DNA of 64,000 bases from Ferrovibrio terrae. Its GTDB lineage: Bacteria > Pseudomonadota > Alphaproteobacteria > Ferrovibrionales > Ferrovibrionaceae. Shown here in pieces: positions 8,914-18,643 of this stretch. The translations under genes were made by a program, and so were the position numbers. The notes under the pieces were generated by a model, which saw nothing but the letters and a program-made list of their open reading frames with translations, made no database searches and was not told where the DNA came from. Positions within the stretch are counted from its first letter, which is position 1. Each line of letters begins with the position of its first letter. The stretch lies in assembly GCF_007197755.1 (NCBI RefSeq), contig NZ_CP041636.1, forward strand, positions 3,012,001-3,076,000, read 5' to 3'.

Positions 8914-9213
8914 TTACTTGATGACGAACGGCAGCAGGGCCAGATTGCGCGCGCGCTTGATGGCCTGGGCCAGTTCGCGCTGCTTCTTGGCCGACACTGC
9001 GGTGATCCGCGACGGAACGATCTTGCCGCGCTCGGAAATGAAGCGCGACAGCAGCTTCACGTCCTTGTAGTCGATCTTCGGCGCGTTGGCGCCGGAGAAC
9101 GGACAGGTCTTGCGACGGCGGAAGAACGGACGACGGGCGCCACCGGCGCCACCTGCGCCGCCGCGACCAGCGGGCTTGCCGCCACGATCAGAAGACGTAC
9201 CAGTGCTCGACAT
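8914..9213 (-). CDS. rpsR: 30S ribosomal protein S18
   Basis: A 99-residue small-subunit protein that binds 16S rRNA as a heterodimer with S6. The core RRKTCPFSG...[19 protein letters not shown] and the basic [21 protein letters not shown] are diagnostic. The N-terminus is extended by a glycine/arginine-rich stretch (about residues 1-27). The start overlaps the rpsF stop in TAATG, with a GGGGAG ribosome site inside rpsF, which fits equimolar S6/S18 synthesis. Confidence 0.97.
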   Translation of the reverse strand: MSSTGTSSDRGGKPAGRGGAGGAGGARRPFFRRRKTCPFSGANAPKIDYKDVKLLSRFISERGKIVPSRITAVSAKKQRELAQAIKRARNLALLPFVIK

Positions 9214-9731
9214 TAGGCGTTCTCCCCAGCAGGAGCGGCGGCCGGAGCCGACTCTTCACGTTCAAAACGGGGACGACGCTCGCCGCGATCGCCACCGCGG
9301 TCGCCACGATCACCACCGCGATCGCCACGGTCGCCGCCGAAGCCGCGTCCGCCACCACCGAAGCCGCCACGATCACCGAAGCCACCGCGCTCCGGACGAT
9401 CACCGCGATCCTTGTTCACCAGGATGGCCGACTGGCCTTCGTCCAGCTTTTCCACGCGCACGGTCAGGTAACGCAGGATGTCTTCATGGATGCGCATGTT
9501 GCGCTCCATTTCGGCAATCGCAGCACCCGACGCAGTGATGTTCAGAAGGACGTAGTGGCCCTTCTTATTCTTCTTGATGCGATAGGTGAGATTGCGCAGG
9601 CCCCACTGCTCGGTCTTGGAGACCTCGCCGCCCTGGGCCTTGATGATATCGGTGAATTGCGCGGCCATCGCCTCGACCTGGGCGGTCGAGATGTCCTGAC
9701 GCGCGATGAAAACGTTCTCGTAGAACGCCAT
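9213..9731 (-). CDS. rpsF: 30S ribosomal protein S6 with RGG-like tail
   Basis: A 172-residue S6. The ferredoxin-like core (about 1-100) shows [30 protein letters not shown] and [15 protein letters not shown]. After it comes a low-complexity tail of DRGG/RGDRGG repeats (about 118-160), encoded by tandem GATCGCCACCGCGGTCGCC-like DNA at about 9280-9400. Extended S6 tails are known; RGG tracts usually bind RNA. The ribosome site AGAAGGAG precedes the ATG. The tail repeats are coding, not an independent repeat element. Confidence 0.96.
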   Translation of the reverse strand: MAFYENVFIARQDISTAQVEAMAAQFTDIIKAQGGEVSKTEQWGLRNLTYRIKKNKKGHYVLLNITASGAAIAEMERNMRIHEDILRYLTVRVEKLDEGQSAILVNKDRGDRPERGGFGDRGGFGGGGRGFGGDRGDRGGDRGDRGGDRGERRPRFEREESAPAAAPAGENA

Positions 9732-9844
9732 CGGCAGCTCTCCTTCTGGCTTTAGCGGCCCGGCGGCGACGCACCATGCGGCGACGGATCGGACCTAGCC
9801 GGGACTCCATAAGAGACCCAGCAAGGAGCTATGTGAGGGCGCGG

Positions 9845-9872
9845 ACTATAGCGATTTTCCACAGGCTGGCAA
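9845..9872 (-). promoter_or_regulatory. predicted rpsF operon promoter
   Basis: On the minus strand TTGCCA (9872-9867) is followed after 16 bases by TATAGT (9850-9845), a good alphaproteobacterial housekeeping promoter about 115 bases ahead of rpsF. The spacer contains CTGTGGAAAA, whose complement TTTTCCACA at 9855-9863 matches the DnaA-box consensus TTWTNCACA. The implied leader of about 110 bases is long enough for an S6:S18 feedback RNA, but I could not confirm that structure by eye. Confidence 0.5.
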
Positions 9873-9902
9873 CATGGGCTGGCAACATGGGCTGGCAACA
9901 CG
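9864..9902. repeat. three tandem copies of a 13-bp unit
   Basis: GGCTGGCAACATG is repeated at 9864-9876 and 9877-9889 and as GGCTGGCAACACG at 9890-9902. Each copy carries TGGCAA, i.e. TTGCCA on the minus strand, so the -35 box of the proposed rpsF promoter is triplicated at 13-bp spacing. Confidence 0.85.
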
Positions 9903-10037
9903 GGTTGCGCGACAGGGAATGGCCGGAGACGGGCAGTCTCCCGATGCGGGCCTTCCCGCCGGGCATTTGCCCCACCATCGAAGGCGGAAATGAGCAATTT
10001 CAATAACTTGGATTGACTGGCCAGCCTGTCACAGCGG

Positions 10038-10107
10038 CTTATCCGATGCTTATTCCGGCTTATTTGGCCCTTATAACGTCCTTATTTTCGCTTATACGAC
10101 CCTTTAT
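10038..10107. repeat. phased CTTAT array 1
   Basis: Seven CTTAT-type pentamers start at 10038, 10049, 10059, 10070, 10081, 10091 and 10103 (the last is TTTAT). The spacings are 11, 10, 11, 11, 10 and 12 bases, close to one DNA helical turn. The bases between units are not conserved except for frequent CCGG/CG. A second, longer array with the same pentamer and orientation lies at 50254-50400. Confidence 0.85.
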
Positions 10108-10320
10108 TCCATCCCTCGCGGCACCTCTCAGGAGCGGAAGTAAGCATGCACTGCCTCCAGGCGGCGGCGCGGCTGCATATATTCGTATTCACGATGTCAC
10201 CAGGATTTGGGCGCCAAGTTCAGGAACATTTAGTGTACACGAAGACGAGAGCAATATCAATTCAGGGCGTCCGCCGACGATCCTCGATTTTGCCGTCGCG
10301 ATGCGGCATTGAGGGCGGCC

Positions 10321-11238
10321 ATGACGACCACCGCCTATCTCGCCGCCGATGGATTTGAAGACCAGCTCCGTATCGAACTGGCCGCGCGGCTGCGCGCCGA
10401 GCATGGCCGGCTGCTGATTGCGGACGGCGAAGAGCCGGCAGCCTGGGCCGCCAACACCTGGTTTGATGTGCAGGAGACGCAGATCGGCTCGATCGGCGAT
10501 GCGGCCACGAAGCTGAAGGCGATCCAGCGTAACTGGGTGCCCTATGCGCCGCAGCATCATGGCCGCGCCAAGCTGATCACCGAGAAGCTGCCGCATGTCT
10601 CAGGCAAGGCGCTGACTTTCGGCGTGCCGCTGCCGGCAGCTCCCTTGGGCAGTTTCACCTTGCTGGCGCCGGATCGTCTGCTCTATGCGGCGCGCTGTTC
10701 AAGCCCGATGCCGAATGGCGAATTTGCCTTCAACGAGGATCGCGAGGGTCCGCCGAGCCGCGCCTATCTCAAACTCTGGGAAGGACTGACGCGGCATCGC
10801 CTGGAATTAGGCACTGATCTTCCGAAACCGGGCGATATCTGCCTCGATCTCGGCTCATCGCCCGGCGGCTGGACCTGGGTGCTCGGCTCGCTCGGCGCGA
10901 CGGTGACGGCGATCGACAAGGCGCCGCTGGCGCCGAATGTCGCCGCGATGAAGACAGTGCAGTGGAAGCAGGGCAGCGCCTTTGCGCTGGAACCGAAGGA
11001 ATTCCCGCGCGTCGACTGGCTCTGCTCGGATGTGATCTGCTATCCGGCGCGGCTGCTCAAGCTGGTGGAGCGTTGGCTCGCGGTATCCGATGTACGCAAC
11101 GCCGTCTGCACGCTGAAATTCCAGGGCGAGACGGATTTCGAGACGGCGCAGGGCTTCGCGGCCATCCCCGGCAGCCGCCTGCTGCACCTGCATCACAACA
11201 AGCATGAACTGACGTGGTTGTGGCGGCGGCCTGCGTAA
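10321..11238 (+). CDS. RlmM-like SAM-dependent rRNA 2'-O-methyltransferase
   Basis: A 305-residue FtsJ-fold methyltransferase. An N-terminal THUMP-like part precedes a Rossmann domain with the SAM motif CLDLGSSPGGWTWVLGSLGA. The K-D-K-E catalytic tetrad of 2'-O-ribose methyltransferases can be followed in AYLKLWE, CSDVICYP, CTLKFQG and KHELTWLW. The overall pattern is closest to RlmM, which modifies C2498 of 23S rRNA in E. coli, but the protein is shorter than the roughly 360-residue RlmM. The ATG at 10321 is preferred over an in-frame TTG four codons earlier. Gene stands alone. Confidence 0.8.
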   Translation: MTTTAYLAADGFEDQLRIELAARLRAEHGRLLIADGEEPAAWAANTWFDVQETQIGSIGDAATKLKAIQRNWVPYAPQHHGRAKLITEKLPHVSGKALTFGVPLPAAPLGSFTLLAPDRLLYAARCSSPMPNGEFAFNEDREGPPSRAYLKLWEGLTRHRLELGTDLPKPGDICLDLGSSPGGWTWVLGSLGATVTAIDKAPLAPNVAAMKTVQWKQGSAFALEPKEFPRVDWLCSDVICYPARLLKLVERWLAVSDVRNAVCTLKFQGETDFETAQGFAAIPGSRLLHLHHNKHELTWLWRRPA

Positions 11239-11250
11239 ACAACACAAGCC

Positions 11251-11342
11251 GTCATCCCGGGCGTAGCGCAGCGAAGACCCGGGATCCCATTTGTTTTGGG
11301 CAATGGAAAAAATGGGACCCCGGGGCAAGCCCGGGGTGACGA
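11251..11342. repeat. dispersed GC-rich palindromic repeat (copy 2)
   Basis: Between two convergent genes. GTCATCCCGGG...CCCGGGATCCCAT is followed by ATGGGACCCCGGGGCAAGCC and CGGGGTGAC, two opposed stem-loops joined by TTGTTTTGGGCAATGGAAAA. The ends match copy 1 (GGACCCCGG...GGGGTGACG). It may serve as a bidirectional transcription barrier, but no T-run is present. Confidence 0.7.
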
Positions 11343-11354
11343 TGGAGTTAGAAG

Positions 11355-12407
11355 TTACGGCCGCGGCGTCTGGCTGATCACGCCATACCAGCCCAGGCCA
11401 TCGTAGGTTTCGTAGCCGATGGTATGAGCATAGGCGACCAGCGTGCCGTCGGGCTGGTAATAGTAACCGCGTTCCTTGTTTTCGTTTTGCAGCGGGAAGG
11501 GCTGGTATAGCCCGGCGCCATCCGACGACGCGATGATGCGGCGTTTGGCATCCAGCAGCAGCACGCGGCTGCGCTGCCATTCTTCGGCCGACAGCGAGGG
11601 CTCATCCTTGACGATACTCAGCCCCTGCTTGTCCCAGTCGAAGATCACGCCCAGCACGCCGAGCGGCTCGCCATGGATCTGGCCGCCCTTGCGCACGGCG
11701 GCGGCGTAGACAGCGACGGCCTTGCCTTCATGGCTGCCGCTCTGGGTGACGTCGTCGACGATATAGTCGTCGCCGCTGCGGCTCTGCATCGCCGCCTGGA
11801 ACCAGTGGGTGCGCGAGACATTGGCGCGTGCAGCGCGTGGAAATGTGCGTGGATTGGAGGTGGCGATGACCTGGCCCTTCGCGTCGGCCAGCACGAGATT
11901 GAGATAGACGGTGTAGAAGCGGTTGATCATTTCCAGCCGCTCGCCGGCGCGGGCATATAACTCGTCGGACGGTGTTTCCAGCGCCTGCCACATGGCATCG
12001 TCGGTGGCCCACCAGCGGCAGTCGCAGGTGCGCTCATACAGGTTGCGCACGATCAGCTGCACCATGGTCTGCGCCATGTCGGTCAGGCGCGGGCCTTCCA
12101 GGTCCTTCACGATCTGGTCGACGATCTCTTCGGCGGCGCGTTTGGATTCGTTGATGCGGGTCAGCACCACGTCGCGGAAGCGTTTGGAATTTTCGGACGC
12201 CTGATTGGCCAGCGCCTTCACTTCCTGCGCCACCACGGCGAAACTGCGGCCGACCTCGCCGGCGCGCGCGGCTTCAATCGACGCGTTCAGCGCCAGCAGT
12301 GTGGTCTGGAAGGCGATGTCCTCGTTGTTGGCGCCGAACTCCTGGACGTCGCGTTCGATGCCGTCGATAAGCTGATGCACCTGCAGATGGTGAGTCTGTG
12401 CAGACAT
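11355..12407 (-). CDS. soluble chemoreceptor-like protein: short MCP hairpin plus C-terminal Cache-like domain
   Basis: A 350-residue protein without any membrane helix. Residues about 25-75 are the tip of an MCP signalling hairpin ([19 protein letters not shown] then [19 protein letters not shown]). After a linker and an unusual [13 protein letters not shown] segment, the C-terminal half looks like a Cache/PDC sensor ([55 protein letters not shown]). The domain order is the reverse of a normal receptor and the methylation helices are truncated. The ATG at 12407 is chosen; a GTG 22 codons earlier is possible. Ribosome site weak. Ligand and kinase partner unknown. Confidence 0.8.
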   Translation of the reverse strand: MSAQTHHLQVHQLIDGIERDVQEFGANNEDIAFQTTLLALNASIEAARAGEVGRSFAVVAQEVKALANQASENSKRFRDVVLTRINESKRAAEEIVDQIVKDLEGPRLTDMAQTMVQLIVRNLYERTCDCRWWATDDAMWQALETPSDELYARAGERLEMINRFYTVYLNLVLADAKGQVIATSNPRTFPRAARANVSRTHWFQAAMQSRSGDDYIVDDVTQSGSHEGKAVAVYAAAVRKGGQIHGEPLGVLGVIFDWDKQGLSIVKDEPSLSAEEWQRSRVLLLDAKRRIIASSDGAGLYQPFPLQNENKERGYYYQPDGTLVAYAHTIGYETYDGLGWYGVISQTPRP

Positions 12408-12661
12408 TGTTTTTATGGCTCTGTTTGGTAGTGGCGAGACGCCTGAACCAATGCAGGATGTATGCCGCCCCACAGGGTTATGCGGCCTCGTTCCAAGGAA
12501 GTACCGACTCGCCCGGCGAGCGACCCTGCCGGCGTGTGGAACCGAAGGGCTGCCGGAATATTGTGCACTCTGCCTGTCGTAATTGGATAATACCTAGGCA
12601 TAGCTATCGCCTGTCCCGAACTGCCCTATTTTGATTGCAGAGCCATAAAGGAGTGTTCGAG

Positions 12662-14053
<1,392 letters not shown>

Positions 14054-14158
14054 GGGATTTGGCCGTTATCGAATGTTAATCCCGGCTCGCTATCACTGAT
14101 TGTGCTAGGCTGGCGCGTCCGGCTGTCTCGCCGGTGCGGATAGGGTGGGAGACCTGTC

Positions 14159-15586
14159 ATGGTGGTGTTGGGCTATGTCCTGGCCGCCGTCGTGTTGCTC
14201 GGTTTGGGCACGATGAGCTGGTATTACGTCTATGACCGCTGGATCCAGCGCGATCATGCGATCCGCCGCAATTTTCCGATCTACGGACGCTTCCGTTATG
14301 TCATGGAGAATCTCGGCGAATATTTTCGCCAGTACTGGTTCACCGCCGACTGGGAAGAGCGTCCGTTCAACCGCCTGACGCGCGCCTGGGTCTACCGCTC
14401 GGCCAAGGGCGTGTCGAACTACGTCGCCTTCGGTTCCGAAGTCGACAGCCAGCAGCCCGGCCACATCTATTTCCTGCACTCCGCCTTCCCGATCAATGAC
14501 GACGAAGCCGAAATCTATACCGGCAAGTGGATCGGCAAGGGCATCGTCGGCCAGCCCTACAAACCGAAAAGCTTTTTCAACATTTCCGGCATGAGCTACG
14601 GCGCGCTGTCGTCCGCCGCCGTGCAGGCGCTGTCGGAAGGTGCGGCCATGGCCGGTATCTGGATGGATACCGGCGAGGGTGGTCTGTCGTCGCATCACCT
14701 CAAGGGTGGCTGCGACATCTGCTTCCAGATCGGCACGGCGAAATACGGCGTGCGTGATGCGAATGGCAATCTGGATGAAGAGCGCCTGCGCAAGATCGCG
14801 GCGCTGCCGCAAGTGAAGATGTTCTGCATCAAGCTCAGCCAGGGCGCCAAGCCCGGGCGCGGGGGCATCTTGCCGGGATCGAAAGTGACCGAAGAGATCG
14901 CCGGCATCCGTGGTATCGAGGAGGGCAAGGCCTCGATCTCTCCCAGCCGCCATCGCGACGTCACTGATATTCCGTCGCTGGTGGCGCTGATCAACCGCGT
15001 GCGCAAGGTGGTCGACAAGCCGGTCGGCATCAAGATGGCGGTTGGCAGCTACGAATTTCTCGACGAGTTCTTCGACTACCTGTCGCAGCATCAGGACGAA
15101 GCGCCCGATTTCATGCAGATCGATGGCGGCGAGGGCGGCACCGGCGCCGCGCCGGCACCGCTGGCGGATTATGTCGGCCAGTCGATCACCCAGGCCCTGC
15201 CGCTGGTGGCGCAGAAGCTGCGCGGCTACGAGCTGCGCAATCGCATCCGCCTGATCGCCTCAGGCAAGCTGCTGACGCCTGACAAGGTGGCCTGGGCAAT
15301 CTGCATGGGCGCCGACTATGTCGTGTCGGCGCGCGGCTACATGTTCGCGCTCGGCTGCATCCAGGCGATGAAGTGCAACACCGGCCATTGCCCGACTGGG
15401 GTGACTTCGAACGATCCTCGTTTCATGCGCGGCCTCGATCCGACCCGCAAGGCCGTGCGGGTCGCCAACTACGCCAAGGCCGTGCAGCATGACGTGGAAG
15501 CCATCGCGCATGCCTGTGGCTGCATGTCGGTGCGCGACCTGAAATCCCAGCATGTCCGCGTCAATGGCGGCGATGTCATGATGTAG
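14159..15586 (+). CDS. FMN-binding glutamate synthase-like protein (membrane-anchored, stand-alone)
   Basis: A 475-residue protein corresponding to the central FMN/FeS domain of glutamate synthase large subunit without the amidotransferase or beta subunit. One N-terminal membrane helix (about 2-22) is followed by the TIM-barrel: [47 protein letters not shown] and the cluster [12 protein letters not shown] with the cysteines for a 3Fe-4S centre. Such proteins are common as lone genes annotated 'FMN-binding glutamate synthase family'; their true reaction is not established. A preceding 105-base gap holds its promoter; no partner gene is adjacent. Confidence 0.85.
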   Translation: MVVLGYVLAAVVLLGLGTMSWYYVYDRWIQRDHAIRRNFPIYGRFRYVMENLGEYFRQYWFTADWEERPFNRLTRAWVYRSAKGVSNYVAFGSEVDSQQPGHIYFLHSAFPINDDEAEIYTGKWIGKGIVGQPYKPKSFFNISGMSYGALSSAAVQALSEGAAMAGIWMDTGEGGLSSHHLKGGCDICFQIGTAKYGVRDANGNLDEERLRKIAALPQVKMFCIKLSQGAKPGRGGILPGSKVTEEIAGIRGIEEGKASISPSRHRDVTDIPSLVALINRVRKVVDKPVGIKMAVGSYEFLDEFFDYLSQHQDEAPDFMQIDGGEGGTGAAPAPLADYVGQSITQALPLVAQKLRGYELRNRIRLIASGKLLTPDKVAWAICMGADYVVSARGYMFALGCIQAMKCNTGHCPTGVTSNDPRFMRGLDPTRKAVRVANYAKAVQHDVEAIAHACGCMSVRDLKSQHVRVNGGDVMM

Positions 15587-15881
15587 GCGGCGGCAGGGCG
15601 GCAGCCGGGTCTACCTTGAGGTTAATGCCCGACAGCTGCCGCCGTTTCGCCTCGCGCAGCAGCCAGACCAGCAGGTCGCTGGCGGCCGTATGGCTCATCC
15701 CCGCAGCGTGAATGTTCGAGATGCAGTTGCGGCAGCGCGTTCCGTTCAGTGTGGCGGCAAAACCGGACTTCAGGGCACCATGGGGCCGCGCCAATATCAG
15801 CAGAAGCATACCAGACACGGCCGCGACTTGCAGCGCTGTCTTCGTTGGGCAAAGCTTCCGTCACACAACGGGAGCGAACCG

Positions 15882-16634
15882 ATGGACCTCAATCTCAAGA
15901 CCAGGCGCGTGGTGGTGGCAGGCGGCAGCCGTGGTATCGGCCGGGCGATCGCCCTGGCCTTTGCTCAGGAAGGTGCAGCGGTCTCGATCTGCGCGCGTGG
16001 CGCCGATGGCGTGAAGGATGCCGAGACCGCACTGAAGCAGACCGGTGCGAAGGTTCATGCCGCGACCTGCGATCTGGGCGACGGCGATGCCGTACGCGGC
16101 TATGTCGAAGCGGCGGCGCAGGCGCTCGGCGGCATTGATATCCTGGTCAACAATGCCTCCGGCTTTGGCCGCACCGACGACGAGGCCGGCTGGGCCGCCT
16201 CGATCAATGTCGACCTGATGGGCACGGTCCGCGCGACGCAGACGGCGGTTCCGCATCTGCAGAAGGCGGGTGGCGGCGCGATCCTGCATATCTCCTCGAT
16301 CTCAGGTCTGGCGCCCAGCGTGCGCACGCCGCCCTACGGCGCGGTGAAGGCCGCGCTGATCCAGCTGACCCTGACGCAGGCGGCGGCACTGGCGAAGGAC
16401 AATATCCGCGTCAACTGCATCGCGCCGGGCTCGATCGAATTCCCCGGCGGCGTCTGGGACCAGGCGAAGACCGGCAATCCGAAACTCTACAACGGCATTC
16501 TCGCCGGCATTCCCTTCGGCCGCATGGGCACCGCCGAGGAAGTGGCGAATGCTGCCATTTTCCTGTGCTCGGCTGGGGCAAGCTGGATCACCGGCCAGAC
16601 CGTGGCTGTCGATGGCGGGCAGATGCTGGGGTGA
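15882..16634 (+). CDS. SDR family oxidoreductase
   Basis: A 250-residue short-chain dehydrogenase. The NAD(P)-binding GGSRGIGRAIA is near residue 14, NNASG follows at about 87, and the catalytic Ser (ISSISG) and Tyr-Lys pair (YGAVK) are present. The C-terminal half ends in the usual ITGQTVAVDGGQMLG. Substrate unknown. I start at the ATG 15882, which has GGGAG nine bases upstream, rather than 64 codons earlier. The gene ends directly against the convergent SRAP gene (stops adjacent, no spacer). The 295 bases before it show no convincing gene. Confidence 0.88.
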   Translation: MDLNLKTRRVVVAGGSRGIGRAIALAFAQEGAAVSICARGADGVKDAETALKQTGAKVHAATCDLGDGDAVRGYVEAAAQALGGIDILVNNASGFGRTDDEAGWAASINVDLMGTVRATQTAVPHLQKAGGGAILHISSISGLAPSVRTPPYGAVKAALIQLTLTQAAALAKDNIRVNCIAPGSIEFPGGVWDQAKTGNPKLYNGILAGIPFGRMGTAEEVANAAIFLCSAGASWITGQTVAVDGGQMLG

Positions 16635-17306
16635 TCAGGCGACCTTGAGCGCGGGATTCAGCGGCGCGAAACATTCCGGCCCGTCCACCTTCACGCCATT
16701 CACCACCGGCGTCACGCGATAGCGCGCCATGGCCTCGGCCGGATAGCCCTGCATCAGGCGCTGCAGGATCGGGCGCGGCGTGGCCGGATCGAGCCAGAGT
16801 CCGAACTGCTCGCGCGGCAGGATCACGGGCATGCGTTCATGCAGGGGGCTGAGGTAGTCGTTCGCGGCAGTCGTCAGGATGGTGAAGCAGTCCTCGTTAC
16901 CGAAGGCAGCTTCAGGCTGCCACAGGCCGGCAAAGGCCATCATCGCGCCGCCCTTGAGGCCGATCCGCCAGGGCTGCTTGGTTTTCTGGCCTTCGATGAC
17001 CTGCCATTCATAGAAGCTGTCGGCCGGGATCAGGCAGCGGCGCTGCGCGAAGGCTTCCGCGAAGGTTGGCTTTTGCGTGGCGGTTTCCGAACGCGCATTG
17101 ATCAGCGGTGCATTGTTCGGCCCGGCAAAACCCCAGCGCAGCAGGGCAATGTCGCGCTTGCCGGCTGTATTGCGCACGACGGCGGATTTCTGCGTCGGCG
17201 CGATGTTCCAGCGCGGCTGCAGGTTAGGCTTCTGCAACAGCTCATACAGCTCGAAGAAAGCCGCGAGGCTATCGAGGGGCTGGGTCAGGCTGAAGCGTCC
17301 GCACAT
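16635..17306 (-). CDS. SRAP (SOS response-associated peptidase) family protein, YedK-like
   Basis: A 223-residue HMCES/YedK homologue that shields abasic sites in single-stranded DNA by forming a thiazolidine DNA-protein crosslink through Cys2. The protein starts MCGRFS with the essential Cys2. The other conserved elements are visible: INARSET, the SFYEW motif and LHERMPVILP with the His-Glu pair. Length is typical. No alphaproteobacterial LexA box was noticed upstream. The SnoaL-like gene lies 41 bases upstream in the same direction. Confidence 0.93.
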   Translation of the reverse strand: MCGRFSLTQPLDSLAAFFELYELLQKPNLQPRWNIAPTQKSAVVRNTAGKRDIALLRWGFAGPNNAPLINARSETATQKPTFAEAFAQRRCLIPADSFYEWQVIEGQKTKQPWRIGLKGGAMMAFAGLWQPEAAFGNEDCFTILTTAANDYLSPLHERMPVILPREQFGLWLDPATPRPILQRLMQGYPAEAMARYRVTPVVNGVKVDGPECFAPLNPALKVA

Positions 17307-17347
17307 GCCCCCTGCATAGCGGATCGCGTCCGAGTCGGGCCAGCGCC

Positions 17348-17815
17348 TTAAGCCAGATGTGGTTTGGCTTCCGCCCGGCTTTTCAGCGCTGCGCCTTCGC
17401 GGGCGAGGATTTTCGCCACCCGCTCGGGCGGGAAGCCGAGGTCGAGCAGGGCCGGGCCGGTATTCGCCACCTCGCGGTAATCGGCGATCAGACCGTCGCG
17501 CAAGGTATAGATTGCCACACCCTCGAACATCACGCGCTTGCCGTTGGCCTCGGGCAGCAGCGATTTGTAGGAGAAGGTGTAGCGCGCATAGAGCGTCGTG
17601 CCGTTGCTGACCGGATCATGCAGGTGCCAGCGAAACTCTTCCGCCGTGCGAAAAAACCAGTCGTCCACCAGTTCGGCGATCTTCTGCCTTCCATGGAAGG
17701 CGCCGTAGAAAACGTCGTGATAGACCGCATCCTCGGTGAAGAGTGCGGCAAAAGCCTTGCCGTCGCGGTTCTGTACGGCCGCGCTGAAAGCCTGCAGCAA
17801 TGCCTGCGTCTCCAT
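17348..17815 (-). CDS. nuclear transport factor 2 / SnoaL-like protein
   Basis: A 155-residue protein with the NTF2-like fold pattern: an N-terminal helix, GKAFAALFTEDAVYHDVFYGAFHGRQKI, a central WHLHDP strand, and FEGVAIYTLRDGLIADYREVANTGPAL. The fold covers isomerases, hydratases and ligand binders, so no reaction can be assigned. It starts 26 bases after the stop of the oxyanion transporter ATPase and might be the last member of that operon; a role in metal uptake is not implied by the fold. Confidence 0.75.
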   Translation of the reverse strand: METQALLQAFSAAVQNRDGKAFAALFTEDAVYHDVFYGAFHGRQKIAELVDDWFFRTAEEFRWHLHDPVSNGTTLYARYTFSYKSLLPEANGKRVMFEGVAIYTLRDGLIADYREVANTGPALLDLGFPPERVAKILAREGAALKSRAEAKPHLA

Positions 17816-17841
17816 GTTTCCTCCGTTTTTTCTGCGCGATG

Positions 17842-18633
17842 CTAGCGCGAGCCGGCCGGCAGCGGCAAGCAGACCCGGCGCCGCCGGCCGCCGGGCAGCG
17901 GCAATTCGGCAATTTCCACGGTCACGCCATAGAGGGCGTGCAGCGCGGCAGGCGTGATCACTTCCTCAGGTGTGCCGGTCACCAGCGCACCGCTGCGCTG
18001 CAACAGCGCGACGCGATGTGCGCAGAGGAAAGCCTGGTCGGGATCATGGGTGGATAGCAGCACGCCCATGCCGTCCCAGGCTAGTCGCGCGATCTCGTCC
18101 AGCACGCGGATCTGGTTGCCGAAATCGAGACTCGCCGTCGGTTCGTCGAGCACCAGCAGTTTGGTCTCGGCGGCCAGCGCGCGGGCGATCAGGACAAGTT
18201 GCCGTTCGCCGCCCGATATCCGGGTGTAAATACTGTCGGACAGGTGCCCGATACCGAGCCGCTGGAGCGCGGCATTGGCGGCCGTGCGATCCTTCGCGGT
18301 CGGTGCCGAGAAGGGCTTGAGATGCGCGTTACGGCCCATCAGCACGACATCGAAAACCGTGAAGGGGAAATAGCCGGTCTGCGCCTGCGGCACATAGGCG
18401 ATGCGGCGCGCGATGTCGGCTGGTGTCAGCGTCGCCATGTCGGTGCCCTCGACCAGCACCTGTCCGTCCAGCGGTTTGTGCAGGCCGAGCAGGCTGCGGA
18501 ACAATGTGGTCTTGCCGACGCCGTTGGGGCCGAGCAGGCAGAGGATTTCCCCCGCCGGCAGCGTAAGCGACAGGCCGCTGGCCAGCACGCGGCTGCCGAA
18601 GCCGATGGAAAGGTCGCGCGCTTCGAGCGTCAT
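17842..18633 (-). CDS. ABC transporter ATPase, BtuD/FecE type (possible MolC)
   Basis: A 263-residue ATPase with Walker A GPNGVGKTT, signature ISGGERQLVLIARAL and Walker B LLVLDEPTASLD. It belongs to the siderophore/cobalamin-type importers. It is the last gene of a three-gene importer, 10 bases after the permease. The importer follows tupBCA, a modA-like gene and a mop gene without a break. The H. influenzae MolBCA molybdate/tungstate importer belongs to the same structural class, so I infer an oxyanion substrate; iron-siderophore uptake remains the alternative. Confidence 0.85.
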   Translation of the reverse strand: MTLEARDLSIGFGSRVLASGLSLTLPAGEILCLLGPNGVGKTTLFRSLLGLHKPLDGQVLVEGTDMATLTPADIARRIAYVPQAQTGYFPFTVFDVVLMGRNAHLKPFSAPTAKDRTAANAALQRLGIGHLSDSIYTRISGGERQLVLIARALAAETKLLVLDEPTASLDFGNQIRVLDEIARLAWDGMGVLLSTHDPDQAFLCAHRVALLQRSGALVTGTPEEVITPAALHALYGVTVEIAELPLPGGRRRRVCLPLPAGSR

Positions 18634-18643
18634 TGCCAGCCCA

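Larger units (their letters stand above)
9732..10320. other. 589-bp intergenic region between rpsF and the methyltransferase
   Basis: This divergent gap holds the rpsF promoter and leader (9732-9872), the 13-bp tandem repeat (9864-9902) and a helically phased CTTAT array (10038-10107). About 210 bases ahead of the methyltransferase show no recognisable feature. Short open frames here lack ribosome sites and known motifs. Confidence 0.6.

Noticed and set aside
9280-9400. Tandem DNA repeat as a mobile or regulatory element
   Set aside because: It is the coding sequence of the RGG-like tail of S6.
10146-10358. Small rightward frame before the RlmM-like gene
   Set aside because: No ribosome site, no motif, and it overlaps the start of a well-supported gene.
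15576-15864. Two small leftward frames between the glutamate-synthase-like gene and the SDR
   Set aside because: They overlap in different frames, lack ribosome sites and known motifs. One (with [15 protein letters not shown]) could be a remnant, but the support is too weak to call.
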